Shown piece by piece: positions 41,625 through 50,216 of a stretch of 64,000 nt of DNA (position 1 is the first letter of the stretch; the number at the start of each line of letters is the position of its first letter). The notes under the pieces are model-generated. The model did no database searches. It saw only the letters and a list, made by a program, of their open reading frames with translations, and was not told where the DNA came from. The stretch comes from DATBFG01 sp036558645 (GTDB lineage: Bacteria; Acidobacteriota; Terriglobia; Terriglobales; Acidobacteriaceae), in the NCBI GenBank assembly GCA_036558645.1, contig DATBFG010000115.1:10749-74748 (forward strand), given 5' to 3'. The translations under genes and the position numbers were made by a program.

Positions 41625-42542
41625 TTAGCGACGGCTGTTGCCGAGTGACACTACCCGGCCGTACTCACTGGCGCGAGCTAGGCGATCGAAGAGCCGATAG
41701 GCGGCTGCCGAGATTTCGCTGATCGCAAGCTCGCCATCCCGCTCATTGTGCAGGTAGGTAGTCATTGCGCAAAGAATGTAGGGACGATTCTCCACAAAGA
41801 TGATTCCAGAATCATTGCGGACGCCCTCAAGCTCTCCTGGCTTATTGGCGACCTTTGTGCCTTCAGGTAAATCGCGCGGGATGAAGCTGCTCTTGGGAGT
41901 GGAGAGCACCTTGAACAAATCCTCAGTAAGTTCATGGTTCAGTATCTTTCCGCGATAAAGGTTGTCCAGCAGCGTCATCATCTCGACCGGGGTTGAGACG
42001 TTTTCCCTTCCCTCTGCGGCGGCGTTCAGATCCATCATCTTGCGACGGAGACGCGTCTTGGCCAGGCCTTGGGAATCGAGCATGGCGTTGACGTTCGCCA
42101 TCCCAATGCGATCGATCAATACATTCGTAGCGCTGTTATCGCTTACCGCCACCATCATGGTAGCCAGGTCGCGCAACGTGATCATGGTTATGCCCGGAGT
42201 GAGTCCTGCCATGACGTAGCTATCGGCCACCAAGTCGGAGGCTTGGACGGTATAAAGGTCCGTGAGCTTGAGCTTGCCGCTTTGTGCCTCCCGGTAGAGT
42301 TCGACCAGAACAGCGATCTTGATTGAGCTTGCCTGAGGAAAAACTTCATCCGCATGCAGCAGGAATCTCTGTCCCGTGGTCAAATCCTCAATCGCCACAC
42401 CCAGCACACCGTCTAGCTTGTGGTCCGTTGCGGTGATCGTGGCGGCCAGTTTGTCCCACAATACCTGCTGCTTCGCTGCTAACGTGGAAGTCTGTGCAGT
42501 TAGGGAGGCGGCTAGCAGGAGCACGCACGCGAGTATCTTCAT
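41625..42542 (-). CDS. Class A beta-lactamase-like serine hydrolase
   Basis: 305 residues with a signal peptide (MKILACVLLLAASLTAQ). Penicilloyl serine transferase motifs: nucleophile in QASSIKIAVLVELY (SxxK), SDN in VAVSDNSATNVLIDRIG, and KPG in KVANKPGELEGVRNDSGIIF where class A enzymes have KTG/KSG. The omega-loop region reads MDLNAAAEGRENVSTPVEM, with Glu in EGREN. These fit the pfam13354 enzyme group, which includes true beta-lactamases and peptidases. Resistance activity cannot be assumed because K-P-G is not the standard triad. Periplasmic. Confidence 0.85.
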   Translation of the reverse strand: MKILACVLLLAASLTAQTSTLAAKQQVLWDKLAATITATDHKLDGVLGVAIEDLTTGQRFLLHADEVFPQASSIKIAVLVELYREAQSGKLKLTDLYTVQASDLVADSYVMAGLTPGITMITLRDLATMMVAVSDNSATNVLIDRIGMANVNAMLDSQGLAKTRLRRKMMDLNAAAEGRENVSTPVEMMTLLDNLYRGKILNHELTEDLFKVLSTPKSSFIPRDLPEGTKVANKPGELEGVRNDSGIIFVENRPYILCAMTTYLHNERDGELAISEISAAAYRLFDRLARASEYGRVVSLGNSRR

Positions 42543-42581
42543 CTTTCCTCCGGGTTGGCAGCTTGATGGCGGCAGAGTGAA

Positions 42582-43643
42582 TCAAGATTCTATTCGGGCT
42601 TCCCGCAGCCTGCGCACAGCCGTCTCCGAAGTTACTGGGGAGTAGTACACCTCTTTGAAGGTGTATGAACGCGCCTTGGCCAGCAGGAGTGGAAGGATCT
42701 CGATGTGCCAGTGATAATCCTCGTCGATCGTCTTCCAGTATCCGAGGCTCTCGGAGCGATGCAGGCTATTAGGAGAAGTGTGAAGAACCAGGTGAAATTC
42801 CTCTGTAATCGTGCGAATTCTCTGCAGCGTCCGGCGGAGGAGCGCACCTAGATCACGCAAGGTTGCTGCGCGGGTCAGGCCCTGCCGTTCAAAGGAAGAC
42901 TCATGCGTTTGGGGCAGGATCCAGGTTTCATAAGGTACGCGCGGCGCATAGGGGCACATGGCAATGAAATCGCCACGTGCCTCGAGAACTCGCAGGTTCT
43001 GCCGGACTTCCTGAGAAATGATGTCGCAGAATACGCACCGTTCTTTCTGGTTGAAATAATCACGGCCAGCACGCAGCTCATACAGAACGCGGCGGGGAAC
43101 GAATGTTGTCGCGGTTAGCTGGCTGTTGGGATGATCAAATTCCTGTCCCGCGCTCGCTCCATAGTTCTTGAAGATGCTGATGTATTTGAATCGCTGGTCG
43201 CGCTTCAGGTCCTGGATACGCTGCGCAACCAGGGTCAAGAAGCGTTCCAACTCCTGGTCACTTGCTTTCCACAGGTTGTTGTCATGCTTTGGGTTCTCTA
43301 CCAGAACCTCGTGCGCTCCTACCGAGGACATCCGATCGTAGAGTCCATCAGCGCGACGGGCAGGCTCGCCCTCAATACGGTAAAGCGCGCTTGGGTGAAC
43401 AACCGCACGGGCAGACCATGGTACTCCGTCAAATCCTGGTGTGCTGGATACCTGCTGCAGGGAGGTTGGACTATCAGGGCAAAGGCGACAATGAGGCTCG
43501 GCCCGAGGCTGCGTCTCTGGAACATCATCGCCAGTAATCACCCAGGAACGAGTAATTGGATCCTTACGTAGCTCCATGCACGTAGGAAAACACCGGGCTT
43601 GTGGTCCGTCAATGGAAATCACGGCGCGGGAAGGAGTCGGCAT
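42582..43643 (-). CDS. Galactose-1-phosphate uridylyltransferase-like protein
   Basis: 353 residues in the long frame; ATG at 43577 (MELRKDPITRSWVITGDD) is the better family start. HIT-superfamily nucleotidyl transferase. Zn-type Cys pair CRLCPDSP, FKNYGASAGQEF, CVFCDI and YHWHIEILP are present. The usual catalytic H-P-H-x-Q reads H-P-N-S-Q here (Asn at about residue 173 of the long frame), so the nucleotide-bearing His is absent. It may be a variant enzyme or have lost transferase activity. Divergent from mutS. No other Leloir genes nearby. Confidence 0.75.
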   Translation of the reverse strand: MPTPSRAVISIDGPQARCFPTCMELRKDPITRSWVITGDDVPETQPRAEPHCRLCPDSPTSLQQVSSTPGFDGVPWSARAVVHPSALYRIEGEPARRADGLYDRMSSVGAHEVLVENPKHDNNLWKASDQELERFLTLVAQRIQDLKRDQRFKYISIFKNYGASAGQEFDHPNSQLTATTFVPRRVLYELRAGRDYFNQKERCVFCDIISQEVRQNLRVLEARGDFIAMCPYAPRVPYETWILPQTHESSFERQGLTRAATLRDLGALLRRTLQRIRTITEEFHLVLHTSPNSLHRSESLGYWKTIDEDYHWHIEILPLLLAKARSYTFKEVYYSPVTSETAVRRLREARIES

Positions 43644-43670
43644 TTATAATTCCGCCACGAACTTTTCTCG

Positions 43671-46307
43671 ATGACTGAGCCGTCCACGCCGCTGATGCGG
43701 CAGTATGCCGCGATCAAGAAAGACCATCCCAGCGCGCTTCTATTTTTTCGCCTTGGTGATTTTTACGAGCTTTTCTTCGATGACGCGATCCTTGCGGCCA
43801 AAGAATTACAGATCACACTGACTTCCCGGAACAAAGAAAAAGGGATCGCCGTTCCCATGTGCGGGGTGCCTTACCACGCGGCTGAGGGATATATCTCGAG
43901 ATTGATTCGCCGCGGATTCAAGGTGGCGATCTGCGAGCAGATGGAAGATCCCCGGCTTGCCAAGAAACTGGTGCGGCGCGAAGTGACGCGAGTGGTCACA
44001 CCCGGAACGGCGGCAGACTCTTCACTCAGTTCCGAAGAGAACAATTTCCTGGCTGCGATTGTGCAAACAACAGAAAGGGCGGGCTTCGCTGCGCTTGACC
44101 TCTCCACGGGAGAATTTCGTGCTACCGAGTTTCAGGGAGAAGAGGCACCACGGCGCATTCAGGAAGAATTGCAGCAACTGAGGCCGAGAGAGGTTCTGTA
44201 TGCGTCGTCCGCGCCGCTATTTGAGAGGAAATCCTCGCCTCGCGTTGACGGGAGACAAGGAACGGGCGAATTTGCATTCGCCGAAACTCCACTCGACGAC
44301 TGGATTTTTGCATCAGATCACGCCATCCCGCTTTTAGAGAATCACTTTGGCGTCCTATCTCTGGAAGGCTTTGGACTTGCGGGTAAGCCTGCGGCCGCCT
44401 CGGCTGCAGGGGCAATTCTTTACTATGTTCGATCCACGCAGCGTGGATCGCTTGATCACGTGGATCGCATCGGATTCTATGAGCGCAGGGATTGCCTCGT
44501 GCTTGATGCGGTTACGGTTCGAAACCTGGAATTGATTGAACCGATTTTCGCGGGATCCGATCCTGCCGGGACGCTGTTTCGTGCCATCGACTGCACAGTT
44601 ACTCCAATGGGCAAGCGCCTACTGCGATCGTGGATGCTGCGCCCATCGATTGACCTCAGAGAAATCAATGCGCGGTTGGATGCAGTTGGCGTTCAGGTCA
44701 AGGACACAGTGGCACGAGAGGAATTACGCCATGCACTAGATGGAGTACTGGATCTGGAACGGTTACTAAGCCGGGTAACGCTGGAGACGGCGAATCCCAG
44801 GGACGTGCTGGCCTTATCGGCTTCCTTGGCAAAGATTCCTGCTGTACGCACTGCTCTGCGACGGCTGGCAAGCGAAAGGTTGGAGACTTTACATGGTCTG
44901 GTGGATGAACTAGGAGATCTCCGTGAGCATATCGACACTACCATTGTTCCTGAGCCTCCTATAACCCTAGCTGATGGTGGAGTTGTTCAGGCTGGTATGA
45001 ACAAGGAACTGGATGAACTGCGCGATCTGAGCCGCAATAGCAAACAATATCTGGCCGAAATCGAACAGCGGGAGCGACAGCGAACCGGAATCGGATCGCT
45101 GAGAGTGAAGTTCAATTCGGTCTTTGGATACTACTTCGAGATTTCGAAGGCCAACCTTCACCTTGTTCCTGCCGAATACGAGCGTAAGCAGACGCTCGTG
45201 AATGCCGAACGCTTCACGACACCGGAGCTGAAGGAGTACGAAGCACGAATCCTGGACGCCCAGGAGAAGATCGTCGACATCGAGAGGCGCCTGTTTGCCG
45301 CCTTACGAAGCGCGATAGCGGGCGAAGCAAAACGAATCCGTCAGACTGCGCTGGCGCTCGCGGAGATCGATGTGCTTGCTTCGTTCGCGCACATTGCGGC
45401 CATTCGCAATTATTGCCGTCCGCAACTTGATGACGGGGGAGACATTGAAATCCTCGAAGGCCGTCATCCGGTGATTGAACAACAGGATCTTGCTGGCGGA
45501 AGCGAACGCTTCGTCCCCAACGACCTGTTTCTAAATTCGACGACACATACCGTCCTGGTCCTAACCGGACCGAATATGGGGGGAAAGTCCACCTACTTAC
45601 GGCAGGCTGCGCTGATTGTCATTCTGGCTCACATGGGATCGTTTGTTCCGGCGCGTTCGGCACGCTTAGGGATTGTTGATCGGGTTTTCACGCGCATCGG
45701 TGCCAGTGACAATCTCGCGCGTGGAAGGTCGACGTTCATGGTCGAGATGACCGAGACCGCAGCGATCCTGCACACCGCGACGCCGAGGTCTCTGATCTTG
45801 CTCGATGAAGTTGGACGCGGGACATCAACCTATGACGGGTTGTCGATTGCTTGGGCTGCGATCGAGTATGTTCACGCCCGCACGCGCGGCAAGACACTGT
45901 TTGCCACACACTACTTTGAGTTAACGGAACTGGCAGACCGACTGTCGGGCGTAAAGAACTACCACGTGTCGGTGAAAGAAGCCGGGGGCAGCGTCGTTTT
46001 CTTGCGGAAAGTCGAGCCTGGAGCAGCCGATCGTAGTTACGGAATCGAAGTGGCGAAGCTTGCGGGCTTACCGAGCGAAGTCACAGAACGTGCGAGAGAG
46101 ATTCTGGCAGAACACGAGCGGGAGGAGCGCCGCTTGACAGCGCAACTGGCGAGCGATGAATCTGAGCCATCTCGCCCGGCACAGCTCACAATATTCACTC
46201 CGCTGTCACAGCCGGTGCTGGAGAAACTGCGGGAAGTAAACCTGAACCAGATTACTCCTCTTGACGCGCTGAACTTGCTGGCGGAATTGAAAAAGCAGAT
46301 TGACTAG
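43671..46307 (+). CDS. mutS: DNA mismatch repair protein MutS
   Basis: 878 residues, full length. The N-terminal mismatch-binding domain has the Phe-x-Glu wedge (FRLGDFYELFFDDA). Domain III/lever follows (IEPIFAGSDPAGTLFRAIDCTVTPMGKRLLRSW). ATPase: Walker A GPNMGGKST (K639), STFMVEMTETAAIL signature, Walker B ILLDEVGRGTSTYDGLSIAWA, and FATHYFELTELAD. C-terminal part with ITPLDALNLL. First gene of a run with nagZ and anmK. mutL is not in the window. Confidence 0.98.
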   Translation: MTEPSTPLMRQYAAIKKDHPSALLFFRLGDFYELFFDDAILAAKELQITLTSRNKEKGIAVPMCGVPYHAAEGYISRLIRRGFKVAICEQMEDPRLAKKLVRREVTRVVTPGTAADSSLSSEENNFLAAIVQTTERAGFAALDLSTGEFRATEFQGEEAPRRIQEELQQLRPREVLYASSAPLFERKSSPRVDGRQGTGEFAFAETPLDDWIFASDHAIPLLENHFGVLSLEGFGLAGKPAAASAAGAILYYVRSTQRGSLDHVDRIGFYERRDCLVLDAVTVRNLELIEPIFAGSDPAGTLFRAIDCTVTPMGKRLLRSWMLRPSIDLREINARLDAVGVQVKDTVAREELRHALDGVLDLERLLSRVTLETANPRDVLALSASLAKIPAVRTALRRLASERLETLHGLVDELGDLREHIDTTIVPEPPITLADGGVVQAGMNKELDELRDLSRNSKQYLAEIEQRERQRTGIGSLRVKFNSVFGYYFEISKANLHLVPAEYERKQTLVNAERFTTPELKEYEARILDAQEKIVDIERRLFAALRSAIAGEAKRIRQTALALAEIDVLASFAHIAAIRNYCRPQLDDGGDIEILEGRHPVIEQQDLAGGSERFVPNDLFLNSTTHTVLVLTGPNMGGKSTYLRQAALIVILAHMGSFVPARSARLGIVDRVFTRIGASDNLARGRSTFMVEMTETAAILHTATPRSLILLDEVGRGTSTYDGLSIAWAAIEYVHARTRGKTLFATHYFELTELADRLSGVKNYHVSVKEAGGSVVFLRKVEPGAADRSYGIEVAKLAGLPSEVTERAREILAEHEREERRLTAQLASDESEPSRPAQLTIFTPLSQPVLEKLREVNLNQITPLDALNLLAELKKQID

Positions 46308-46311
46308 CGCC

Positions 46312-47418
46312 ATGAAAGACGTCGCCCAACGAATTGGACAACTGTTGATCGTGGGTTTTGATGGGACCTCGATGTCGACAGGGCTCAGTTCTCTGCTGAA
46401 ACGGATCCAGCCCGCCGGCGTGATTCTGTTTGCGAGAAACATCGTGAGCGCGGGCCAAACTCATCAACTGCTGAAGGATTGCCAAGCCTGCGTCCAGACA
46501 CCGTTGTTTACTTGCGTCGATATGGAGGGAGGCCTTGTCGATCGACTTAAGAATGCGATTGGCCCGGCGCCTTCAGCCGCCGAAGTCTTCGCCACGGCGG
46601 ACCGGCGATTGTTTCGCAAACATGGCCGCATCATTGGTGAAACCTGCCGTGCGACCGGATTCAACACCGATCTCGCTCCTACGGTAGATCTCGCGTTGGA
46701 GGAATCGAAGTCCGTGATGCGATCGCGGACCGTATCGGAAGATCCAAAGTTAACGGTAAGGTACGCTCGGGAATTTCTCGCGGGATTGGCGACAGCTCGC
46801 GTACTTGGCGCAGCCAAACATTTTCCCGGTCTCGGCGGTGCCACCCTCGATACCCATCACGAATTGCCGGCTGTGAAAAGATCCCTGCGCAAGCTCTGGG
46901 AAGAGGACATGTATCCATATCGCGCTATGCGGCGGGAATTGCGGATGGTGTTGGTCGGACATGCGAATTACCCGGATGTGACGAAGGATCACAAACCTGC
47001 ATCGTTATCGAAGAAGTGGCTCACCGACATCCTTCGTAAGCGAGTTGGCTATCAAGGATTGATACTGTCCGACGACTTGGAGATGGGAGGAGTGCTTAAG
47101 GCGGCTCCGATAGAACGCGCATCGGTCGAGCACATTCGGGCGGGAGGGGATTTGTGCCTCCTATGTCACAAGGAAGAGGGCATTCTGAAGTCATATCAGG
47201 AACTCGTTCGCGAAACCGAAAGTGACGGCAAATTTCGCACACGAGTTGAAGACTCCCTATCCCGGATCGCGACGTTCAAAAGAAAGTCGCGCGAATTACG
47301 TAGATGGAATTCGTCACCGACGAAAGAAAGAGTCGAAGACCTGTCTCGAAAATTGTGGGAGTTCGGCGAGCAAGTCCGGCTGCACGGCCTCGCAAAAGGG
47401 GCGACAACAAATGACTAA
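46312..47418 (+). CDS. nagZ: Glycoside hydrolase family 3, NagZ-type
   Basis: 368 residues; the ATG at 46312 is four bases after the mutS stop (an in-frame TTG at 46300 overlaps mutS). GH3 N-acetylglucosaminidase: PAGVILFARNI, AAKHFPGLGGATLDTHHELP (with the His/Asp acid-base dyad on the flexible loop) and the nucleophile Asp in GLILSDDLEMGGV. Removes GlcNAc from anhydromuropeptides. The usual D-Q-E-G-G-R-V site reads D-M-E-G-G-L-V here, losing the conserved Arg. Followed by anmK, so the pathway context is peptidoglycan recycling. Cytosolic, no signal. Confidence 0.88.
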   Translation: MKDVAQRIGQLLIVGFDGTSMSTGLSSLLKRIQPAGVILFARNIVSAGQTHQLLKDCQACVQTPLFTCVDMEGGLVDRLKNAIGPAPSAAEVFATADRRLFRKHGRIIGETCRATGFNTDLAPTVDLALEESKSVMRSRTVSEDPKLTVRYAREFLAGLATARVLGAAKHFPGLGGATLDTHHELPAVKRSLRKLWEEDMYPYRAMRRELRMVLVGHANYPDVTKDHKPASLSKKWLTDILRKRVGYQGLILSDDLEMGGVLKAAPIERASVEHIRAGGDLCLLCHKEEGILKSYQELVRETESDGKFRTRVEDSLSRIATFKRKSRELRRWNSSPTKERVEDLSRKLWEFGEQVRLHGLAKGATTND

Positions 47419-47457
47419 GGAAAGCCATTATGGTCCGTTCGCTGCGAGGGATAGCGG

Positions 47458-48621
47458 ATGATTGTTGCGGGGGTGATGAGTGGAACATCCGCTGATGGAA
47501 TCAATGTAGCGCTGATACGTATTCAAGGCTCTCAGCCGCGCCGATTGCTCTACCGCTCTCCAAACTTCACGTTTTTAGGCTGCGCGGAATATCCCTACCC
47601 CGCCAAGGTGAGGCAGGCGGTTTTGGCGGCGATGAACGGCCAAAACGCTCGCGTCGCCGATTTGGCGCGATTGAGTTTTCTACTGGGTAAGTTGTATGCC
47701 GACGCGGTAACGAAGACCCGCAAACAATTCCGTGCCCGGATAGATTTAGTCGGGTGTCACGGTCAAACTTTGTACCACCAAGGCGAGGCCGAAGCGTATT
47801 TCGGGCGAAATCTGGCCTGTACGTGGCAAACGGGAGACGGGTCGGTCACAGCAGGACTGCTAGGGATCCCAGTTGTCTCGGATTTCCGACCAGCGGATAT
47901 GATCGCGGGCGGAAAGGGGGCGCCGCTGGTTCCATACCTCGATTATCTCTTGTATCGCGACAAGCACATTGGCCGGATTGTGCAGAACCTGGGAGGCATC
48001 GGAAACCTGACCGCCATTCCTCCAAATGCCACGCCTGGTCAAATGATGGCCTTCGATACTGGACCCGGCAACATGGTGATCGATGCTTTGATGGAACGGC
48101 TGTTCGGTCGTTCCTATGATCGCGACGGAAAGATTGCAGCGTCAGGCATGGTTCTTGAGTGGGTCATTCGGGAATTGCTGCAGTCGCCATTTTTCAGGCG
48201 AAGGCCTCCAAAGACGGCCGGGAGAGAGGAGTTTGGGCGAGAGTTTACGGAAAAGTTCTTGCAGCTATGCAAAGGCGGATCGAAGCGGGATATTGTAGCC
48301 ACGGCTACCGCATTCACGGCGGAGTCCATCCGGCATTCTTTGAACAAATTCGTTATTGGGAGCCGGCATCGTTACAAGGAGTATGTAGTATCCGGAGGCG
48401 GAGCGAAGAATGGCACACTGCTCGCCATGCTCGCAAACAGGCTGAAGCCTATCGGTCTTGGTATCCGCTTGTCTGATGAATTTGGCATTCCCTCTGCCGC
48501 CAAGGAAGCCGTGGCATTTGCCTTGATGGCATACCAGACATGGAATCGGCAACCTTCAAATGTTCCCTCTGCTACAGGAGCGAGGCGTCCAGCGATATTG
48601 GGCAAGATTTCGTATGTCTGA
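47458..48621 (+). CDS. anmK: Anhydro-N-acetylmuramic acid kinase
   Basis: 387 residues. Phosphorylates and opens anhydroMurNAc to MurNAc-6-P. Starts IVAGVMSGTSADGINVALI; has VGCHGQTLYHQ, TGDGSVTAGLLGIPVVSDFRPADMIAGGKGAPLVPYLDYLLY, NLGGIGNLTAIP, FDTGPGNMVIDALM, and a late VVSGGGAKNGTLLAML. All match AnmK. The gene directly follows nagZ; its stop overlaps the start of the peptide-binding protein gene (ATGTCTGA). murQ is not in the window. Confidence 0.96.
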   Translation: MIVAGVMSGTSADGINVALIRIQGSQPRRLLYRSPNFTFLGCAEYPYPAKVRQAVLAAMNGQNARVADLARLSFLLGKLYADAVTKTRKQFRARIDLVGCHGQTLYHQGEAEAYFGRNLACTWQTGDGSVTAGLLGIPVVSDFRPADMIAGGKGAPLVPYLDYLLYRDKHIGRIVQNLGGIGNLTAIPPNATPGQMMAFDTGPGNMVIDALMERLFGRSYDRDGKIAASGMVLEWVIRELLQSPFFRRRPPKTAGREEFGREFTEKFLQLCKGGSKRDIVATATAFTAESIRHSLNKFVIGSRHRYKEYVVSGGGAKNGTLLAMLANRLKPIGLGIRLSDEFGIPSAAKEAVAFALMAYQTWNRQPSNVPSATGARRPAILGKISYV

Positions 48622-50176
48622 ACAACCCGGGCCACCGGCGCGAAACATACAGGCGCTAAAAATCAGCATTCGATTGGTGTGCATCGCCTTGCTATTTAGT
48701 TCTCTTCTCTCCTGTTCCGGCAAGCCTGATCGCGATACGTTGGTGATGATTATCGAGAGCAGCCCGACAAACCTCGATCCTCGTGTTGGTCTTGACGCAC
48801 AGTCGGAACGGATCGACGACCTGCTGTTCGATGATCTCTTAACGCGAGACGAACATTTGAATGTCCAGCCCGGACTGGCGTCGAGTTGGAATATCCCCGA
48901 TCCGCTGACTTACATTTTTCACTTGCGAAGCGGAGTTCGATTCCATGATGGACGCCCTCTCACATCGAAGGATGTGAAATGGACTTTTGATTCCTTACTG
49001 GAAGGCAAGATTCGCAGCACTAAGGCAGCAGCGTACCGGCTCGTCGATCACATCCAGACGCCCGATGATCAGACAGTAACATTCCACTTGAAAGAACCAT
49101 TCTCAACGCTGCTGTGGAATTTGTCGGACGGCGCGATCGGGATTGTTCCGTACGGCAGTGGGACAGAGATCACACAGCATCCGATAGGGTCCGGTCCGTT
49201 TCGTTTTGTAAGCGCGCAAACCGACAGAGATGTCGTAATCGAGCGAAACGACGATTATTGGGGTCCCAAGCCGCTGTTGAAGCAAGTTCGCTTCGCCGTC
49301 GTACCCGACATCACAACGCGCGCATTGGAGCTCCGCAAAGGTAGCGCCGATGTTGCGATAAATGCGCTGACACCGGATATGGTGCAGACGCTTGAAGGTA
49401 ATTCGCAGCTCAACGTATTGAGAGCGCCCGGAACGGTGTTGAGCTACATGGCTTTCAATCTACGGGATCCAATCCTGCAAGATGCCCGCGTGCGGCAGGC
49501 GCTCGCATATGCGATCGACCGGCGCTCCATTCTCGAACACCTGATGCACGGCTACGCGCAGGCTGCGGACAGTATCCTGCCGCCGCAGAGTTGGGCGTAC
49601 AGTGCGGATGGGCCTCACTATGAGCACGACCCAAGCCGCGCACGGCAACTGCTCGATCAAGCCGGATATCCCCTGGTGAACGGTGTGCGGTTTCATCTGA
49701 CGATGAAGACTTCGACCGATGGCAGCACGCGGTTGCTGGCGGCCGTTCTCCAGCAACAGTTGCGAGACGTCGGTATTGAGCTTGAAATCCGGACGTTTGA
49801 GTTCGCCACGTTCTTTGCCGACGTAACTCACGGTGCCTTTCAGATGTATTCGCTGCGATGGATTGGAGGAAATGAGGACCCGGACATTTTTGAGTACGTC
49901 TTTCATTCGGCAAAGATCACGCCGAGAGGTGCCAATCGCGGGTATTATTCGAATCCCCGTGTAGATGCGTTGATCGACCAAGCGCGACGCGAACTCGATC
50001 AGAGCACCCGCAAGCAACTGTATGCCGAAATTCAGCGCGTGCTCGCGGAAGAGTTACCGGCGATCAACCTGTGGTACCTGGACAATGTGCTGGTGAGTTC
50101 CAAGCGGGTGCATGGCATCACGTTAAACCCTTCGGGCAATTACGATTTTCTGAAAACAGCGGACTTGGCGAAATAG
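48614..50176 (+). CDS. ABC transporter substrate-binding protein, family 5 (peptide type), lipoprotein
   Basis: 520 residues from the ATG at 48614, overlapping the anmK stop. Signal plus lipobox-like LFSSLLSC followed by SGKPD, so probably lipid-anchored. SBP5 features: DTLVMIIESSPTNLDPRVGLDAQSERI, LTRDEHLNVQPGLASSW, FHLRSGVRFHDGRPLTSKDVKWTFDSL, GSGPFRFVSAQTDRDVVIERNDDYWGPKP, and RQALAYAIDRRSILEHLM. No permease or ATPase genes follow. Placement after nagZ-anmK suggests it may bind murein or cell-wall peptides, like MppA, but this is inference. Confidence 0.9.
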   Translation: MSEQPGPPARNIQALKISIRLVCIALLFSSLLSCSGKPDRDTLVMIIESSPTNLDPRVGLDAQSERIDDLLFDDLLTRDEHLNVQPGLASSWNIPDPLTYIFHLRSGVRFHDGRPLTSKDVKWTFDSLLEGKIRSTKAAAYRLVDHIQTPDDQTVTFHLKEPFSTLLWNLSDGAIGIVPYGSGTEITQHPIGSGPFRFVSAQTDRDVVIERNDDYWGPKPLLKQVRFAVVPDITTRALELRKGSADVAINALTPDMVQTLEGNSQLNVLRAPGTVLSYMAFNLRDPILQDARVRQALAYAIDRRSILEHLMHGYAQAADSILPPQSWAYSADGPHYEHDPSRARQLLDQAGYPLVNGVRFHLTMKTSTDGSTRLLAAVLQQQLRDVGIELEIRTFEFATFFADVTHGAFQMYSLRWIGGNEDPDIFEYVFHSAKITPRGANRGYYSNPRVDALIDQARRELDQSTRKQLYAEIQRVLAEELPAINLWYLDNVLVSSKRVHGITLNPSGNYDFLKTADLAK

Positions 50177-50216
50177 GATAACGAAAGATTTTTGGAAATC
50201 TTGAAGACGCTGAGAA

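Noticed and set aside
42582..43643. Treating the GalT-like gene as a pseudogene because of H-P-N-S-Q
   Set aside because: The frame is intact over full length, and the other motifs are conserved; a variant active site is more likely.
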